Shown: positions 46,707 to 56,281, counted from the first letter of the stretch. The stretch: DNA of 64,000 bases from a bacterium (GCA_017626055.1 JAGAJM010000004.1:186001-250000); one strand, 5' to 3'. A program made the numbers and translations. Notes: a model not told the origin generated them from the sequence alone.

Positions 46707-46735
46707 TTTACACATTCTTTTTATTTTTATATTAC
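46707..46735 (+). promoter_or_regulatory. Promoter of pgi
   Basis: TTTACA (46707-46712) and TATTAC (46730-46735) with a 17-bp spacer lie 38 bp before the pgi start. Confidence 0.55.
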
Positions 46736-46772
46736 AATGTAGGAAAATTGCACTAAAAAAAGGAGAGAATAC

Positions 46773-48071
46773 ATGTTAACAAAAAATTCATCAGTAAAAA
46801 CAAGTTTCTCAGGTGTTGATTTCTCAAAATATTCATCAAAAACATCTGAATTTGTTAAAGAATTTGTAGCTCGTGCTAACAAACCAGGTTATTTCCTAAA
46901 TTGGGTTAACCTACCACAAGAACAACTAAAAAGAGTTGATGAACTTTATTCAATGGTTGAATCTTTCAAAGCTCAAACAGGTGCTAAAAAACTTAGCGTT
47001 ATGGGTATTGGTGGTTCAAAACACACTGTTGAACATATGCTTTCTATCAATGGTTTGAATATTTGTGGTGATGTTGTAGATTTCTATTCAGATGTTGATT
47101 CAATTTCATTGGCTAGATTTCTTCACAGAATCGGTGATGTTACAACTTCAAACTTCATGATTGCATCAAAATCAGGATCAACTTTCGAAACTAAAGATGG
47201 TTTCTTAAGAGTTCAACAAATGTTGATTGATTCTTATGTTTCTAAAGGTCAATCAGAAGAAGAAGCTAAAAAATCAGCTGCAAAACACTTTATCGCTGTA
47301 ACTGATGCTAATAATGAAAAAAGTGAACTTCGTAGAACTTCAATCGAAAATGGTTGGTTAGGCGATTTGTTTATTCACGATGATGTTGGTGGAAGATTCT
47401 CAGCATTTGATGATCACGCTCTATTCACTTTAATCTGGGCAGGTTTATCAAAATCTGATATGGTTTCATTACTTTCAGCAGCTCAAGAAGTTTCTTCTCA
47501 ATCTTTATCTGAAGATTTAGAAATTAACGATGCATTAAAAGAAGGTATTTTCTGGGCAGATGCTAAAATGAATGGTATTTCAGCTTCTGTTCACCAATAT
47601 ATGGGTTCAATGTTTGAAAATACTGTTTACTGGCATGCTCAAATGCAAAATGAATCTGTAAAAGATACATTAAAACAAGTTGCTAAAGTTCCAGATGCTA
47701 TGCACCACTCAGCAGAAGCTCACTTCAACCCAGCAAACAAATTAGTTTTTGCTTTGACAGTTCCTGTTGATAATGGCGTATGTTCTGAAAATGCTCAAGC
47801 ATATATTAAAGCATTGGCTTCATCTTATGAAGTTACTGGTGCTTTCTTCCTAGAAGAAGTTGAAACTTCATCTATGGGATTAACTGCTGCAGCTGCTGGT
47901 GCAGTGACTCAATTAAGAGCATTTGCTACTTGCTACCAAGAAATCGTTGAAGCTGTATCATCTGGTAGAGAACTTCCTGAAGTTCTTGACAGTGTCCTTC
48001 AACCACACGTTGAGTTTTACAAAAAAGCTCTTAAAGGTGGCGTTGTAGTTCCAGGTAGAATTTCTAAATAA
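46773..48071 (+). CDS. pgi: Glucose-6-phosphate isomerase
   Basis: This cytoplasmic glycolytic enzyme interconverts glucose-6-phosphate and fructose-6-phosphate. Family motifs: VMGIGGSKHTVEHML (about 70-85), the phosphate-binding SKSGSTFETKDGF (about 130), DDVGGRFSAFDDHALFTL (about 205) and the catalytic Glu/His region (MENTVYWHAQMQNES-type segment near 285, HHSAEAHFN near 310). It has 432 residues, the short bacterial form. A strong AAAGGAGAG precedes ATG 46773. A terminator follows. Confidence 0.92.
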   Translation: MLTKNSSVKTSFSGVDFSKYSSKTSEFVKEFVARANKPGYFLNWVNLPQEQLKRVDELYSMVESFKAQTGAKKLSVMGIGGSKHTVEHMLSINGLNICGDVVDFYSDVDSISLARFLHRIGDVTTSNFMIASKSGSTFETKDGFLRVQQMLIDSYVSKGQSEEEAKKSAAKHFIAVTDANNEKSELRRTSIENGWLGDLFIHDDVGGRFSAFDDHALFTLIWAGLSKSDMVSLLSAAQEVSSQSLSEDLEINDALKEGIFWADAKMNGISASVHQYMGSMFENTVYWHAQMQNESVKDTLKQVAKVPDAMHHSAEAHFNPANKLVFALTVPVDNGVCSENAQAYIKALASSYEVTGAFFLEEVETSSMGLTAAAAGAVTQLRAFATCYQEIVEAVSSGRELPEVLDSVLQPHVEFYKKALKGGVVVPGRISK

Positions 48072-48094
48072 TAATTTTATTATTTAACAAAAGG

Positions 48095-48122
48095 AAAAGA
48101 GCCAAGAAATTGGCTCTTTTTT
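48095..48122 (+). terminator. Terminator of pgi
   Basis: AAAAGAGCCAA / TTGGCTCTTTT with a GAAA loop and a T tail lies 24 bp after the pgi stop. Confidence 0.93.
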
Positions 48123-48158
48123 GTTCTCTCTATTCTGTTGGTTCGTAATTTTCTATAT

Positions 48159-49694
48159 TTACCCCTGTTTTTGAGCACGCATTTTTGTCATTTTGTCGTT
48201 AATCATAGGTAGTAAATATCCTAAAGTTATCGCTGAATAAGCTAGACCAGAAATGTGAGCTACATTTAGTTTCCACAAGTTCTTCTTAGCAAATGCTTTT
48301 CCTTTTGCAGCAACTTCAGCGTGAGTTTTTAAGCTAATATCATTTAACCAGTGTTTGATACCTTTTCCTTCTTTTCTGATATTGAATAAGTTTTCACGTT
48401 TTGGATCTAAGATATTTGCAACACCTTTAGAAGCAAAACCTCCTAAAACAAGCCAATTCAAGAATCCAAAATAATCACGAACAACTGATTCTCTAAGTTC
48501 TGTATCATTATCAGCTGCCATAAATCTTCCAACGATGTTTGATGCGTAAACTGTTTTAATTGCGTTTCCGCTTGTAACAGGTCCTGTGAATTGTAATTTT
48601 TTAACAAAATCAGCTGGGTTTTTAACTTTCATAACACCTAATACCATTGCAAGCATACCAGCACTTGCTGCAACTTTTTTAGCCCAAAGAGTTTTTGTTT
48701 TTTCTGGAGCGGTTTGAGGTTTTGTATCTTTTTCTCTTGTTACGTAATCAACATCACCAACAAAACCTTTTTTACCAGTACGTTTTTCAGTCATTTTTCT
48801 GTTGATGTATTGGTTTGTTAAGCCTAAAACTGAAGCTCCAGCCAAAGCTCCAAATATTTTAATTCTGTTGATTTTTGCAACTTTTTTCAATGCTGTTTCG
48901 ATATTTACGTTTTTGTTTGTGAAGATGTCTTTACCCATATCACAAGCATCACGTAAAATGATTTCTAATCTGTCAGCCCATTTAGCATCCCCTAGGTTAA
49001 CTGCAACTTCTCTGTTTGCTTTAAGTGCGTTTGTAATACGAGCTTCCATAATTTTTAAGATATTGTTTTTATCTTTTTTAGCTATGGTTTTGTTTTCTAA
49101 AACTTCTGTGAATGTATCTAAGATACCTTTTCTGGTTTTTAGAACTTCTGGGATATTTGCATATTTTTTGTCTTGCCAATTGATTCGTTTCCATGCGTTT
49201 TCATCAATCCAATCAATGTTTTCCCAATCGATTTGGTTGAATTTATTTAGTTTGATTCCATCTTGCCCGCTTAAGTTATCAAATACATTTTCAACATATT
49301 TTGCGGTGTTATTATCTGCAGTTTTCCATGCTTTTGTTAATACATTTACTGAATCATCACTGTACCAAGTGTCAGGTCTTAGTTTTGTGTCAGGCATGAT
49401 TTTATTTGAAATTAAATGAGAAATACCATAAGCAAATAATCCAGCTGATAAGCAGTTGATAAATGTTCCGCTGATTTCTCTGAAAAATGTTTCAAATCCT
49501 GCATCTTTGTTTCTGTTTTTTGCATCGTAATAAGTTCTTGGAGCAACCATTGCACCTAAGTCGATAAGTACTGCATTTGCCATTTCGTTAGTGTCTAGTG
49601 TTCTTAGAGCTGTTGTTAAAACTCCGTCTAGTGCTCCTCTAAATTGAGGTTGGTAGTGTCTATTTATATCATAATTATTTACAGTTAAATTCAT
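48159..49694 (-). CDS. Hypothetical protein with N-terminal xFxG motif and membrane segments
   Basis: This protein has about 511 residues from ATG 49694 (MNLTVNNYDINRHYQPQFRG); GGAGA lies upstream, and the ATG at 49742 is inside a terminator and not used. QFRGAL near residue 17 resembles motifs at the same place in other proteins here. Four or so hydrophobic stretches occur (ALIDLG..., TFINCLSAGLFAYGISHL, IFGALAGASVLGLTN, AASAGMLAMVLGVMKV and HISGLAYSAITLGYLLPMI). The middle (about 100-200) has repeated Trp-rich 'DWxDEN' segments. I do not recognise a family. It is likely membrane associated. Confidence 0.7.
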   Translation of the reverse strand: MNLTVNNYDINRHYQPQFRGALDGVLTTALRTLDTNEMANAVLIDLGAMVAPRTYYDAKNRNKDAGFETFFREISGTFINCLSAGLFAYGISHLISNKIMPDTKLRPDTWYSDDSVNVLTKAWKTADNNTAKYVENVFDNLSGQDGIKLNKFNQIDWENIDWIDENAWKRINWQDKKYANIPEVLKTRKGILDTFTEVLENKTIAKKDKNNILKIMEARITNALKANREVAVNLGDAKWADRLEIILRDACDMGKDIFTNKNVNIETALKKVAKINRIKIFGALAGASVLGLTNQYINRKMTEKRTGKKGFVGDVDYVTREKDTKPQTAPEKTKTLWAKKVAASAGMLAMVLGVMKVKNPADFVKKLQFTGPVTSGNAIKTVYASNIVGRFMAADNDTELRESVVRDYFGFLNWLVLGGFASKGVANILDPKRENLFNIRKEGKGIKHWLNDISLKTHAEVAAKGKAFAKKNLWKLNVAHISGLAYSAITLGYLLPMINDKMTKMRAQKQG

Positions 49695-49727
49695 CTTTTC
49701 TCCACAATGTTCAAAAAAAGTCCACGC

Positions 49728-49753
49728 AAAAAAGCCCCGCAAAATCGGGACTT
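49728..49753 (-). terminator. Terminator after the small peptide ORF
   Basis: On the minus strand AGTCCCG / CGGGGCT (one wobble) with a six-base loop is followed by TTTTTT. It lies between the 25-codon ORF and the gene ending at 48159. Confidence 0.75.
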
Positions 49754-49799
49754 ACTATATAAAATCTTAAAGTATAATTATCAAAAACAATTTAAAAAA

Positions 49800-49877
49800 T
49801 TACACGCTAAAACCACCAAGTCCCGATAATGTTGACTTGGAGGATGAGGATGAAGTTGTTGCGTATAATTTAATCAT
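49800..49877 (-). CDS. Small peptide ORF (25 residues)
   Basis: The frame reads MIKLYATTSSSSSKSTLSGL then GGFSV and a TAA. AAGGAAAAGGAAATT lies directly before the ATG and a terminator follows, so it has the layout of a real short gene. The Ser-rich middle and Gly-Gly near the end are notable. I know no family. It may be a leader peptide, a small secreted peptide or a chance ORF. Confidence 0.45.
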   Translation of the reverse strand: MIKLYATTSSSSSKSTLSGLGGFSV

Positions 49878-50164
49878 AATTTCCTTTTCCTTGAGCTTAG
49901 TATAAATCTAAACTTTTATTTTTGTCAATAGGTAAAAACTCGGGCATGGGAAAATTTTTTACAAATAAGTGTAAATTTTACAAATGTTAATCTTACTTAT
50001 CATGATTTAATATTTTAGTTAAAACCTTGCATTGAGCATGCCCCCCACTAAATCTATATTTGAGGTAAATTGTTTAGTTTTTTTACAAAATTCATCAACC
50101 CAAAGATTCATTTTTTTATAATTTAACTTAATTTTTGTATTAATCCATGATAGAATAATTGAAT

Positions 50165-50262
50165 AGAGATTAAGGGAAGTAAAGGTGAAAGTCCTTCACT
50201 GGTCCGCAACTGTGATAGTCAGAATACTTGATCTAGCATGCGACTTACGAGACTGAGGAGAT
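50165..50262 (+). ncRNA. Cobalamin riboswitch
   Basis: GGGAAGTAAAGGTGAAAGTCC is followed by CTGGTCCGCAACTGTGATAGTC (CCGC and ACTGT core) and, near the end, GACTTACGAGACTGAGGAG. This matches the order of conserved boxes of cobalamin (B12) riboswitches. The last box runs into the GAGGAG ribosome site of nrdD, so ligand binding could hide translation initiation. Bound B12 is expected to lower nrdDG expression. Confidence 0.9.
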
Positions 50263-50271
50263 TTATTTATT

Positions 50272-52536
50272 ATGCAAAATGCGGTTAACAAGAACGAGAG
50301 TGAAAATGTAGTAGGAATTTCATCTGCTCATGTATCTGATGCAATCAGAAGAGTACATGAGTCAAATGCTATGTTTGCCCAAGAAGTTATCGATAATGCT
50401 TCTAGAGTAACTGATAGTGTTTGCATTGTAAAAAAAGATGGTACAAAAGAACAGTTTAACGTTGAAAAAGTAGTTAATGCTGTTAAAAAATCTGCAACAC
50501 GTATGATGATTTCTTTTAGTGAGGAAGATACTAAAAGAATTTGTGATTTCGTTAATAAAAATGTTAGCGATATGCAGAAAAATGAAATTTCAATTTGGGA
50601 AATTCATAACATTGTTGAAAGCGCTCTAGAAAGTATCAATCCTAGAGTTGCTCAAAGTTATAGAAATTACAGAAACTATAAAACAGATTTCGTAGCTATG
50701 CTTGATAAAGTATATCAAGAAAGCCAAAAAATCATGTATATTGGTGATAAAGAAAATTCAAACTCAGATTCAGCTTTAGTTTCAACTAAACGTTCATTGA
50801 TTTTCAACCAATTAAACAAAGAATTATACAAAAAATTCTTCCTAACTGTTGATGATTTACAAGCAATTAGAGAAGGTTATATTTATATCCACGATATGTC
50901 AGCTCGTCGTGATACTATGAACTGCTGTTTATTTAATGTTGCAGAAGTTCTTAAAGGTGGCTTTGAGATGGGTAACCTTTGGTATAACGAACCAAAAACT
51001 TTAGATGTAGCATTTGATGTTATCGGTGATATTGTTATGGCAGCTGCAAGCCAACAATATGGTGGTTTTACAGTTCCAGAAGTTGATAAGATTTTAGCTC
51101 CTTATGCTGAAAAATCTTATCAAAAAATGTATAACAGATATATTTGTATGGGCTTATCTTTTGAAAAAGCTAGAGAAGAAGCTATGTTAGATGTTCAAAA
51201 TGATTTTGAACAAGGTTTCCAAGGTTGGGAATATAAATTCAATACAGTTGCTTCATCTCGTGGTGATTATCCATTTATCACAATGACTATGGGTCTTGGA
51301 TGTGGTGAATTCGAAAGAATGGCATCTATGACAATGTTAAAAATTAGAGAAAAAGGACAAGGTAAAAAAGATAATAAAAAACCAGTTCTATTCCCTAAAA
51401 TTGTATTCTTATATGATGAAGAACTTCATGGTGAAGGTGGTCAACTTCATGACCTATTTGAAGCTGGTGTTGAATGTTCAAAACGTGCAATGTATCCAGA
51501 TTGGTTGTCATTAACTGGTGATGGTTATGTTGCAAGTATGTACAAAAAGTATAAACGTGTAATTTCTCCAATGGGATGTAGAGCTTTCTTATCACCTTGG
51601 TTTGAAAAAGGCGGAATGTATCCAGCTGATGAAAATGATAAACCTATCTTTGTTGGTAGATTTAACATTGGTGCAGTTTCTCTTCACTTGCCAATGATTC
51701 TTGCAAAAGCTAGACACGAAAGCAAAGATTTTTATGAAGTTCTTGATTATTATATGGAACTTATCAGAAATATTCATATCAGAACTTACGAATATCTTGG
51801 TGAAATGAAAGCTTCAGTTAACCCTCTAGCTTATTGTGAAGGTGGTTTCTATGGTGGACATTTGAAACCTTCTGATAAAATTAAACCATTATTGAAAGCT
51901 GCAACTGCTTCATTCGGTATTACAGCTTTGAATGAATTGCAAGAACTTTATAACGGCAAATCATTAGTTGAAGATGGTGAATTTGCAGTTGAAGTTATGG
52001 AATATATCAACAAAAAAGTTAACCAATACAAAGAAGAAGATGGAAACTTATATGCGATTTATGGTACTCCAGCAGAAAATCTTTGTGGTTTGCAAGTTCA
52101 ACAATTCCGTAAAAAATATGGTATTAAAGATAAAGTTTCTGATAGAGGATATGTTTCAAACAGTTTCCACTGTCATGTTGCTGAAAAAATTTCACCTATC
52201 GAAAAACAAAATTTAGAAAATAGATTCTGGAATTTGTTCAATGGTGGAAAAATCCAATATGTAAAATATCCAATTTCTTATAATTCAGACGCTATCAAAA
52301 CCTTATTAAAAAGAGCTATGGATAAAGGTTTCTATGAGGGGGTAAACTTATCATTAGCATATTGTGATGATTGTGGTCACCAAGAATTATCAATGGATTC
52401 TTGCCCAAAATGTGGTAGCAGAAACCTTACAAAAATTGACAGAATGAACGGATATCTTTCATATTCTCGAGTAAATGGTGATACTCGTTTGAACGAAGCA
52501 AAAATGGAAGAAATTAAAGATAGGGTGAGCATGTAA
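50272..52536 (+). CDS. nrdD: Anaerobic (class III) ribonucleoside-triphosphate reductase
   Basis: The enzyme reduces ribonucleotides to deoxyribonucleotides by a glycyl radical under anaerobic conditions. The N-terminal ATP-cone (about 50-145, CIVKKDGTKEQFNVEKVVNA) handles allostery. The catalytic barrel has HDMSARRDTMNCCLFNVAEV, a zinc site has CDDCGHQELSMDSCPKCG, and RMNGYLSYS near residue 727 is the glycyl-radical loop. The 754-residue length is normal. It is under a cobalamin riboswitch and overlaps nrdG by one base. Confidence 0.96.
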   Translation: MQNAVNKNESENVVGISSAHVSDAIRRVHESNAMFAQEVIDNASRVTDSVCIVKKDGTKEQFNVEKVVNAVKKSATRMMISFSEEDTKRICDFVNKNVSDMQKNEISIWEIHNIVESALESINPRVAQSYRNYRNYKTDFVAMLDKVYQESQKIMYIGDKENSNSDSALVSTKRSLIFNQLNKELYKKFFLTVDDLQAIREGYIYIHDMSARRDTMNCCLFNVAEVLKGGFEMGNLWYNEPKTLDVAFDVIGDIVMAAASQQYGGFTVPEVDKILAPYAEKSYQKMYNRYICMGLSFEKAREEAMLDVQNDFEQGFQGWEYKFNTVASSRGDYPFITMTMGLGCGEFERMASMTMLKIREKGQGKKDNKKPVLFPKIVFLYDEELHGEGGQLHDLFEAGVECSKRAMYPDWLSLTGDGYVASMYKKYKRVISPMGCRAFLSPWFEKGGMYPADENDKPIFVGRFNIGAVSLHLPMILAKARHESKDFYEVLDYYMELIRNIHIRTYEYLGEMKASVNPLAYCEGGFYGGHLKPSDKIKPLLKAATASFGITALNELQELYNGKSLVEDGEFAVEVMEYINKKVNQYKEEDGNLYAIYGTPAENLCGLQVQQFRKKYGIKDKVSDRGYVSNSFHCHVAEKISPIEKQNLENRFWNLFNGGKIQYVKYPISYNSDAIKTLLKRAMDKGFYEGVNLSLAYCDDCGHQELSMDSCPKCGSRNLTKIDRMNGYLSYSRVNGDTRLNEAKMEEIKDRVSM

Positions 52537-53027
52537 TGAATTATCACGATATAACAAAAGATGATATGCTAAACGGAGATGGTCTTAGAGTTGTGTTGTG
52601 GGTTTCAGGTTGCACACATCGTTGCCAAGGTTGTCAAAATCCAATTACATGGGATGTAACAAGTGGTTTGCCATTTGATGAAGAAGCTGAAAAAGAATTG
52701 TTTGAAGCATTGGCAAAACCTCATTGTGCTGGTATAACTTTCAGTGGTGGTGATCCTTTTCACCCATTTAACAGACCTGAAGTATTTCGTTTAGCAAAAA
52801 AATGTAAGGAATTATTTCCTGAAAAAACTGTTTGGTCATATACAGGTTTTGAATGGGCTGATGTTAAAGATGAAGAAGGAATGAAATATATTGATGTTCT
52901 TGCAGAAGGAAGATTTGTTGAAGAATTGTTAGACAATAATCTTCACTGGGTAGGAAGTTCAAATCAAAAAGTTATAAACGTTCCAGAATCATTAAAAACA
53001 GGTGAAATTGTTTTACACGAATCATAA
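52536..53027 (+). CDS. nrdG: Anaerobic ribonucleotide reductase activating enzyme
   Basis: This radical-SAM protein makes the glycyl radical on NrdD. The iron-sulfur motif CTHRCQGCQNP (CxxxCxxC) near residue 27 and the SAM-binding GITFSGGDPF region near residue 65 are present. It has 163 residues, normal for NrdG. The ATG overlaps the nrdD stop (TAATG), so translation is coupled. A terminator follows directly. Confidence 0.96.
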   Translation: MNYHDITKDDMLNGDGLRVVLWVSGCTHRCQGCQNPITWDVTSGLPFDEEAEKELFEALAKPHCAGITFSGGDPFHPFNRPEVFRLAKKCKELFPEKTVWSYTGFEWADVKDEEGMKYIDVLAEGRFVEELLDNNLHWVGSSNQKVINVPESLKTGEIVLHES

Positions 53028-53030
53028 ATA

Positions 53031-53059
53031 AAAAAGTGGGAGTTAAATCCCACTTTTTT
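53031..53059 (+). terminator. Terminator of nrdDG (shared with the facing gene)
   Basis: AAAAAGTGGGA / TCCCACTTTTT with a GTTAAA loop has T runs on both strands and lies between the convergent nrdG and 53058 genes. Confidence 0.92.
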
Positions 53060-53534
53060 AATATTCCATTTTTGATCTTTTGATTTTTGGTGTAGAACTT
53101 GGTTCAGGTTGAATTTCTTCGATTGCGTTTGGTTCTGTTGGTTGAATTTCCTCAATTTGTTCTTCAACTTTGCCAAATTTACGCTCTAATCGTCTTTGCT
53201 CTTTCATTGCTTTTGGTAGAGGTGCTGGATTTTTGCCTTTTTGATTAAAATCTCTTGCATCTAATTTTTGTTTGATAAATAAATCTAGTCCATCAGCACC
53301 GATATCTTCGCCATCAAATCTTTGGTATATTTTATAGCCAATACCTTTTAATTTGCGAACAAAGTTTTCATCTTCGCTATCTGGCATTGAAACTCTAGCG
53401 TAACCTTGTTTGCTTTTACCAATCAAACCATTTGGGTATGATTCAATAAGTTCTCTTAACTTCATTTTTTTAGCATTATTTACTCCAGCTTGAGTAATTG
53501 GGATTCTATATGTAGATGTAAAACTAATTTCCAT
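53058..53534 (-). CDS. Hypothetical protein
   Basis: This is a 158-residue soluble protein starting MEISFTSTYRIPIT, with AAAGGAG before the ATG. Residues 15-90 are mixed alpha/beta with no named motif. The rest is basic then acidic and Pro/Glu-rich (KVEEQIEEIQPTEPNAIEE), probably unstructured. I do not recognise it; it may belong to the lineage-specific set in this window. Confidence 0.7.
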   Translation of the reverse strand: MEISFTSTYRIPITQAGVNNAKKMKLRELIESYPNGLIGKSKQGYARVSMPDSEDENFVRKLKGIGYKIYQRFDGEDIGADGLDLFIKQKLDARDFNQKGKNPAPLPKAMKEQRRLERKFGKVEEQIEEIQPTEPNAIEEIQPEPSSTPKIKRSKMEY

Positions 53535-53685
53535 TTTATACTCCTTTTTTGTATTAAAGCTTGTGAAAATAATTTTTGCCTAATTTTTATTAAAATTTAT
53601 TAAGGTATAGTAAAAATATCGCAAAATTTTTTATTTTTGAATTTTTAAGTGTGCATAAATTTAACCCTAAAAGGATTTTAAATGT

Positions 53686-55188
53686 ATGTTGTTGCAAATA
53701 AATAGTTTATCAAATCCACAATATATTCATAATTATAATAATATAAAACCTGTAAAACAGTATCCTAATTTAATGCCATTAAACACAGATACAGTTACTT
53801 TTACAGGGATGTCTTCGCCATCTGAATACAAAACAGTATTTCAGTATTTGGCGTCAAAAATATTGGCAGGAAATAAGGCTTACAAAATTGATGGCAGTTT
53901 GTTGTCTTCCAAAAAAATTGGACAAGCTATTCAGCAGCTTATTGATCAAGATAGGTTATTTTTACCTTATAAATTTACAAATCATGAGAAAATTAAATGG
54001 AAAAGCTATATTCCCGAAGATATTAGAGTGTTCTCAGTGGATAAAATAAATGAGGCTCGAGTTGAAAGAATGAAGTACTGGGAAGAATTTTTGAGGTACT
54101 TGGAACCAATATCAAGTGACGGGATTACAAGAGATCCCCAGTTATTGGCAAAGATACAAAAAAATCCATCATTAAAACTCGTTATTTGGGATGCGGTTCG
54201 TAGTGAATTGAAAGATTCGAATAGACATATTCCTGTTCCATTTAATGAGAGGGCCTTGTTAGAAACTATTCAAGGGTTTGAAAAAATTGATCCTAAAGAT
54301 AGAGCCGTACGTTGTGCTTCACCATCATTCTTGGAAATGTACACTCACAGGTTGCGTGATAACCTACTTACAGAATTAGGGGTTTCTACAAAACAAGAGT
54401 TTTGGGTAAGGATTCCATCAATAAAGCATGATCCTGCAAATCGAGCTCGTAATATTGAAAGGTTAGAAATTTTAAGTTGTAAGAATTGGTGTACACGTTC
54501 AAGTGTTGATAAAGCTGAAGCTGCATTACAAGATGGTGACTTTTATATTTATTTGGCACGAAATAAACAAAATCTATGGGAACCTTTAGTTGGTATGACA
54601 ACTGCAAGAGGTAAAATTGACCAAATTCAGGGTGTGGAAAATAATAATATTGTTCCTTTGAATTTATTGGATGAGATTAAATCTTATATTGCAGAAAAAG
54701 GATTAAAGTGTCATAGTGCAATTGTAGATGAGGGTCCAAAAGCTTCTCAAGCAATTATGATAAGTGAAAAGTTAAGTGAAACTGATGATTTGAAACGTTC
54801 ATTTGCTAAAGCTATTAAAGATAATGACGATATGCTAATGTTTGAGTTTTTAGGTGTTAAAACTAAGCCTCTAGAAGGTGGAGCGTTAGAAATTGGAACT
54901 TATCGTCCAGTTTATAGTCTAAATCCTAATAGTGGTATCTCTGTTCCATACTCAATGTTTGGTTTGAATGAAGATGACCTATTAGCTCATGTCAGAGTTA
55001 TTAATGGAGATTTGGTTTTAAATCATAAAAACAAAATCTTTGAATCAAGGATTAAAAAATTCCCTCCAGAACTAGAGCAGGTTACAGGAAAAATTCATTG
55101 TACAGCTGAACAATATGAAAGATATGCAGCTGATATTGATAGAGTTATTGGTAACGATAAATCAAAATTAGTAATTCATAGATTATAA
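53686..55188 (+). CDS. Hypothetical protein with N-terminal FTG motif
   Basis: The 500-residue protein carries VTFTGM near residue 37, after a Pro/Asn-rich start, as in the other 'xFxG' proteins. Residues about 250-330 (LSCKNWCTRSSVDKAEAALQ, DGDFYIYLARNKQNLWEPLV, TTARGKIDQIQG) look like a domain seen in PcfJ-type proteins, with WCT and G-D-F-Y-I-Y blocks, but this is a loose comparison. There is no signal peptide or membrane helix. AAAGGA precedes ATG 53686. Confidence 0.7.
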   Translation: MLLQINSLSNPQYIHNYNNIKPVKQYPNLMPLNTDTVTFTGMSSPSEYKTVFQYLASKILAGNKAYKIDGSLLSSKKIGQAIQQLIDQDRLFLPYKFTNHEKIKWKSYIPEDIRVFSVDKINEARVERMKYWEEFLRYLEPISSDGITRDPQLLAKIQKNPSLKLVIWDAVRSELKDSNRHIPVPFNERALLETIQGFEKIDPKDRAVRCASPSFLEMYTHRLRDNLLTELGVSTKQEFWVRIPSIKHDPANRARNIERLEILSCKNWCTRSSVDKAEAALQDGDFYIYLARNKQNLWEPLVGMTTARGKIDQIQGVENNNIVPLNLLDEIKSYIAEKGLKCHSAIVDEGPKASQAIMISEKLSETDDLKRSFAKAIKDNDDMLMFEFLGVKTKPLEGGALEIGTYRPVYSLNPNSGISVPYSMFGLNEDDLLAHVRVINGDLVLNHKNKIFESRIKKFPPELEQVTGKIHCTAEQYERYAADIDRVIGNDKSKLVIHRL

Positions 55189-55202
55189 TTTTCTGTAATA
55201 AA

Positions 55203-55222
55203 AAAGAGGCGCTTGCCTCTTT
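55203..55222 (+). terminator. Terminator hairpin between two convergent genes
   Basis: AAAGAGGC / GCCTCTTT with a GCTT loop lies 15 bp after the stop of the gene ending at 55188; A and T runs flank it, so it can work in both directions. Confidence 0.75.
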
Positions 55223-55270
55223 AAGTGTACAGTTGTGGGACTGTAAAATAAGGTAAAGTGTTAGAGTTGC

Positions 55271-56281
55271 CTAACACTCTTGTCGTAAAAAATGAGCTTG
55301 TTTTTCGTGATTAGAATGGTTATGGTGGTTTCTATAACCTATTCCCGCACGGTATCCAGAGATTGAATACAACAATGGTAATGCTGGTTCAATCCATTTT
55401 AAACCTGATAATAATGATACTGTTGCAATATCATCAACGTGTAAACCAATATCAAGAAGTTCTGGTCGTCTTGTTTCTTGCGGTTTGTCTTTACACATGA
55501 TTGGGTTAATTACTTTTTTACCAATAAAGTTTGCAATAGCACTACCTCCAATAACACCAGTTAAAATAATTCCACCTACCATACCTGCGCATCTTGCAGT
55601 TTTAGATGTGATATTTTTCTTTTCAAGTATTGCTAAAGCGGTACCTGCCCCAATATTACATAAGAAAATGTTTGCTAAATATTGGTATAACCCTTCATTG
55701 ATTTTGTTTGGAATTCTTTGTTTCCAGTTTTTCTCAGTTAAAGAATCTGCAACCACTCCGCCTGCAATTCCTCCTGCAACTGGAACTGCACCATAAATCG
55801 ATAGCCATCCAATTTCTTTGAAAATATCTTTTGCTTGGATATTTTCTGGAGGTGGAATCAATTTATCTATGAATGATTTATGTTCTTTTGTGTTCAGTTT
55901 TGCTACCTCTTTAAGTGATAAAACTTTTGTTTTTGCTTTTTCTAAGATTGAGTGAATACTGTCATCTACATTGGTTTTTGATAAATATTCATCAATAATT
56001 TTTGTATTATTTTTTTGAATTTCTGAAATTGGTTTTGCAAGTTCTCTTTTTGTGATTTTTGCTGCGATTTTTGGTGCGTAAACTGCAGATACCCCTGTTG
56101 CTCCCAATATAATTGCGGTTTTAACACCTGTTTTAAATTTTTTGGTTTCTGGAGCTTTATCAATTTCATGAGCTAAAACTCCTACTCCTCCTACTGCTAA
56201 TGCTGTTGGAATATGTTTTGATATTTTTGCTGTTAATAACGGCTGGTCTAAATATTTCCCGATTGCTGATATTGGGGTCAT
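55271..56281 (-). CDS. Hypothetical multi-pass membrane protein
   Basis: The 336-residue protein has several hydrophobic, Gly/Ala-rich helices (HIPTALAVGGVGVLAHEI, TAIILGATGVSAVYAPKI, LSIYGAVPVAGGIAGGVVAD, MVGGIILTGVIGGSAIANFI) and a His-rich end (RNHHNHSNHEKQAHF) that might bind metal. It starts 4 bp after the DtxR-type regulator gene on the same strand, so the two are probably co-transcribed and metal-related control is likely. The family is unknown to me. Confidence 0.7.
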   Translation of the reverse strand: MTPISAIGKYLDQPLLTAKISKHIPTALAVGGVGVLAHEIDKAPETKKFKTGVKTAIILGATGVSAVYAPKIAAKITKRELAKPISEIQKNNTKIIDEYLSKTNVDDSIHSILEKAKTKVLSLKEVAKLNTKEHKSFIDKLIPPPENIQAKDIFKEIGWLSIYGAVPVAGGIAGGVVADSLTEKNWKQRIPNKINEGLYQYLANIFLCNIGAGTALAILEKKNITSKTARCAGMVGGIILTGVIGGSAIANFIGKKVINPIMCKDKPQETRRPELLDIGLHVDDIATVSLLSGLKWIEPALPLLYSISGYRAGIGYRNHHNHSNHEKQAHFLRQEC

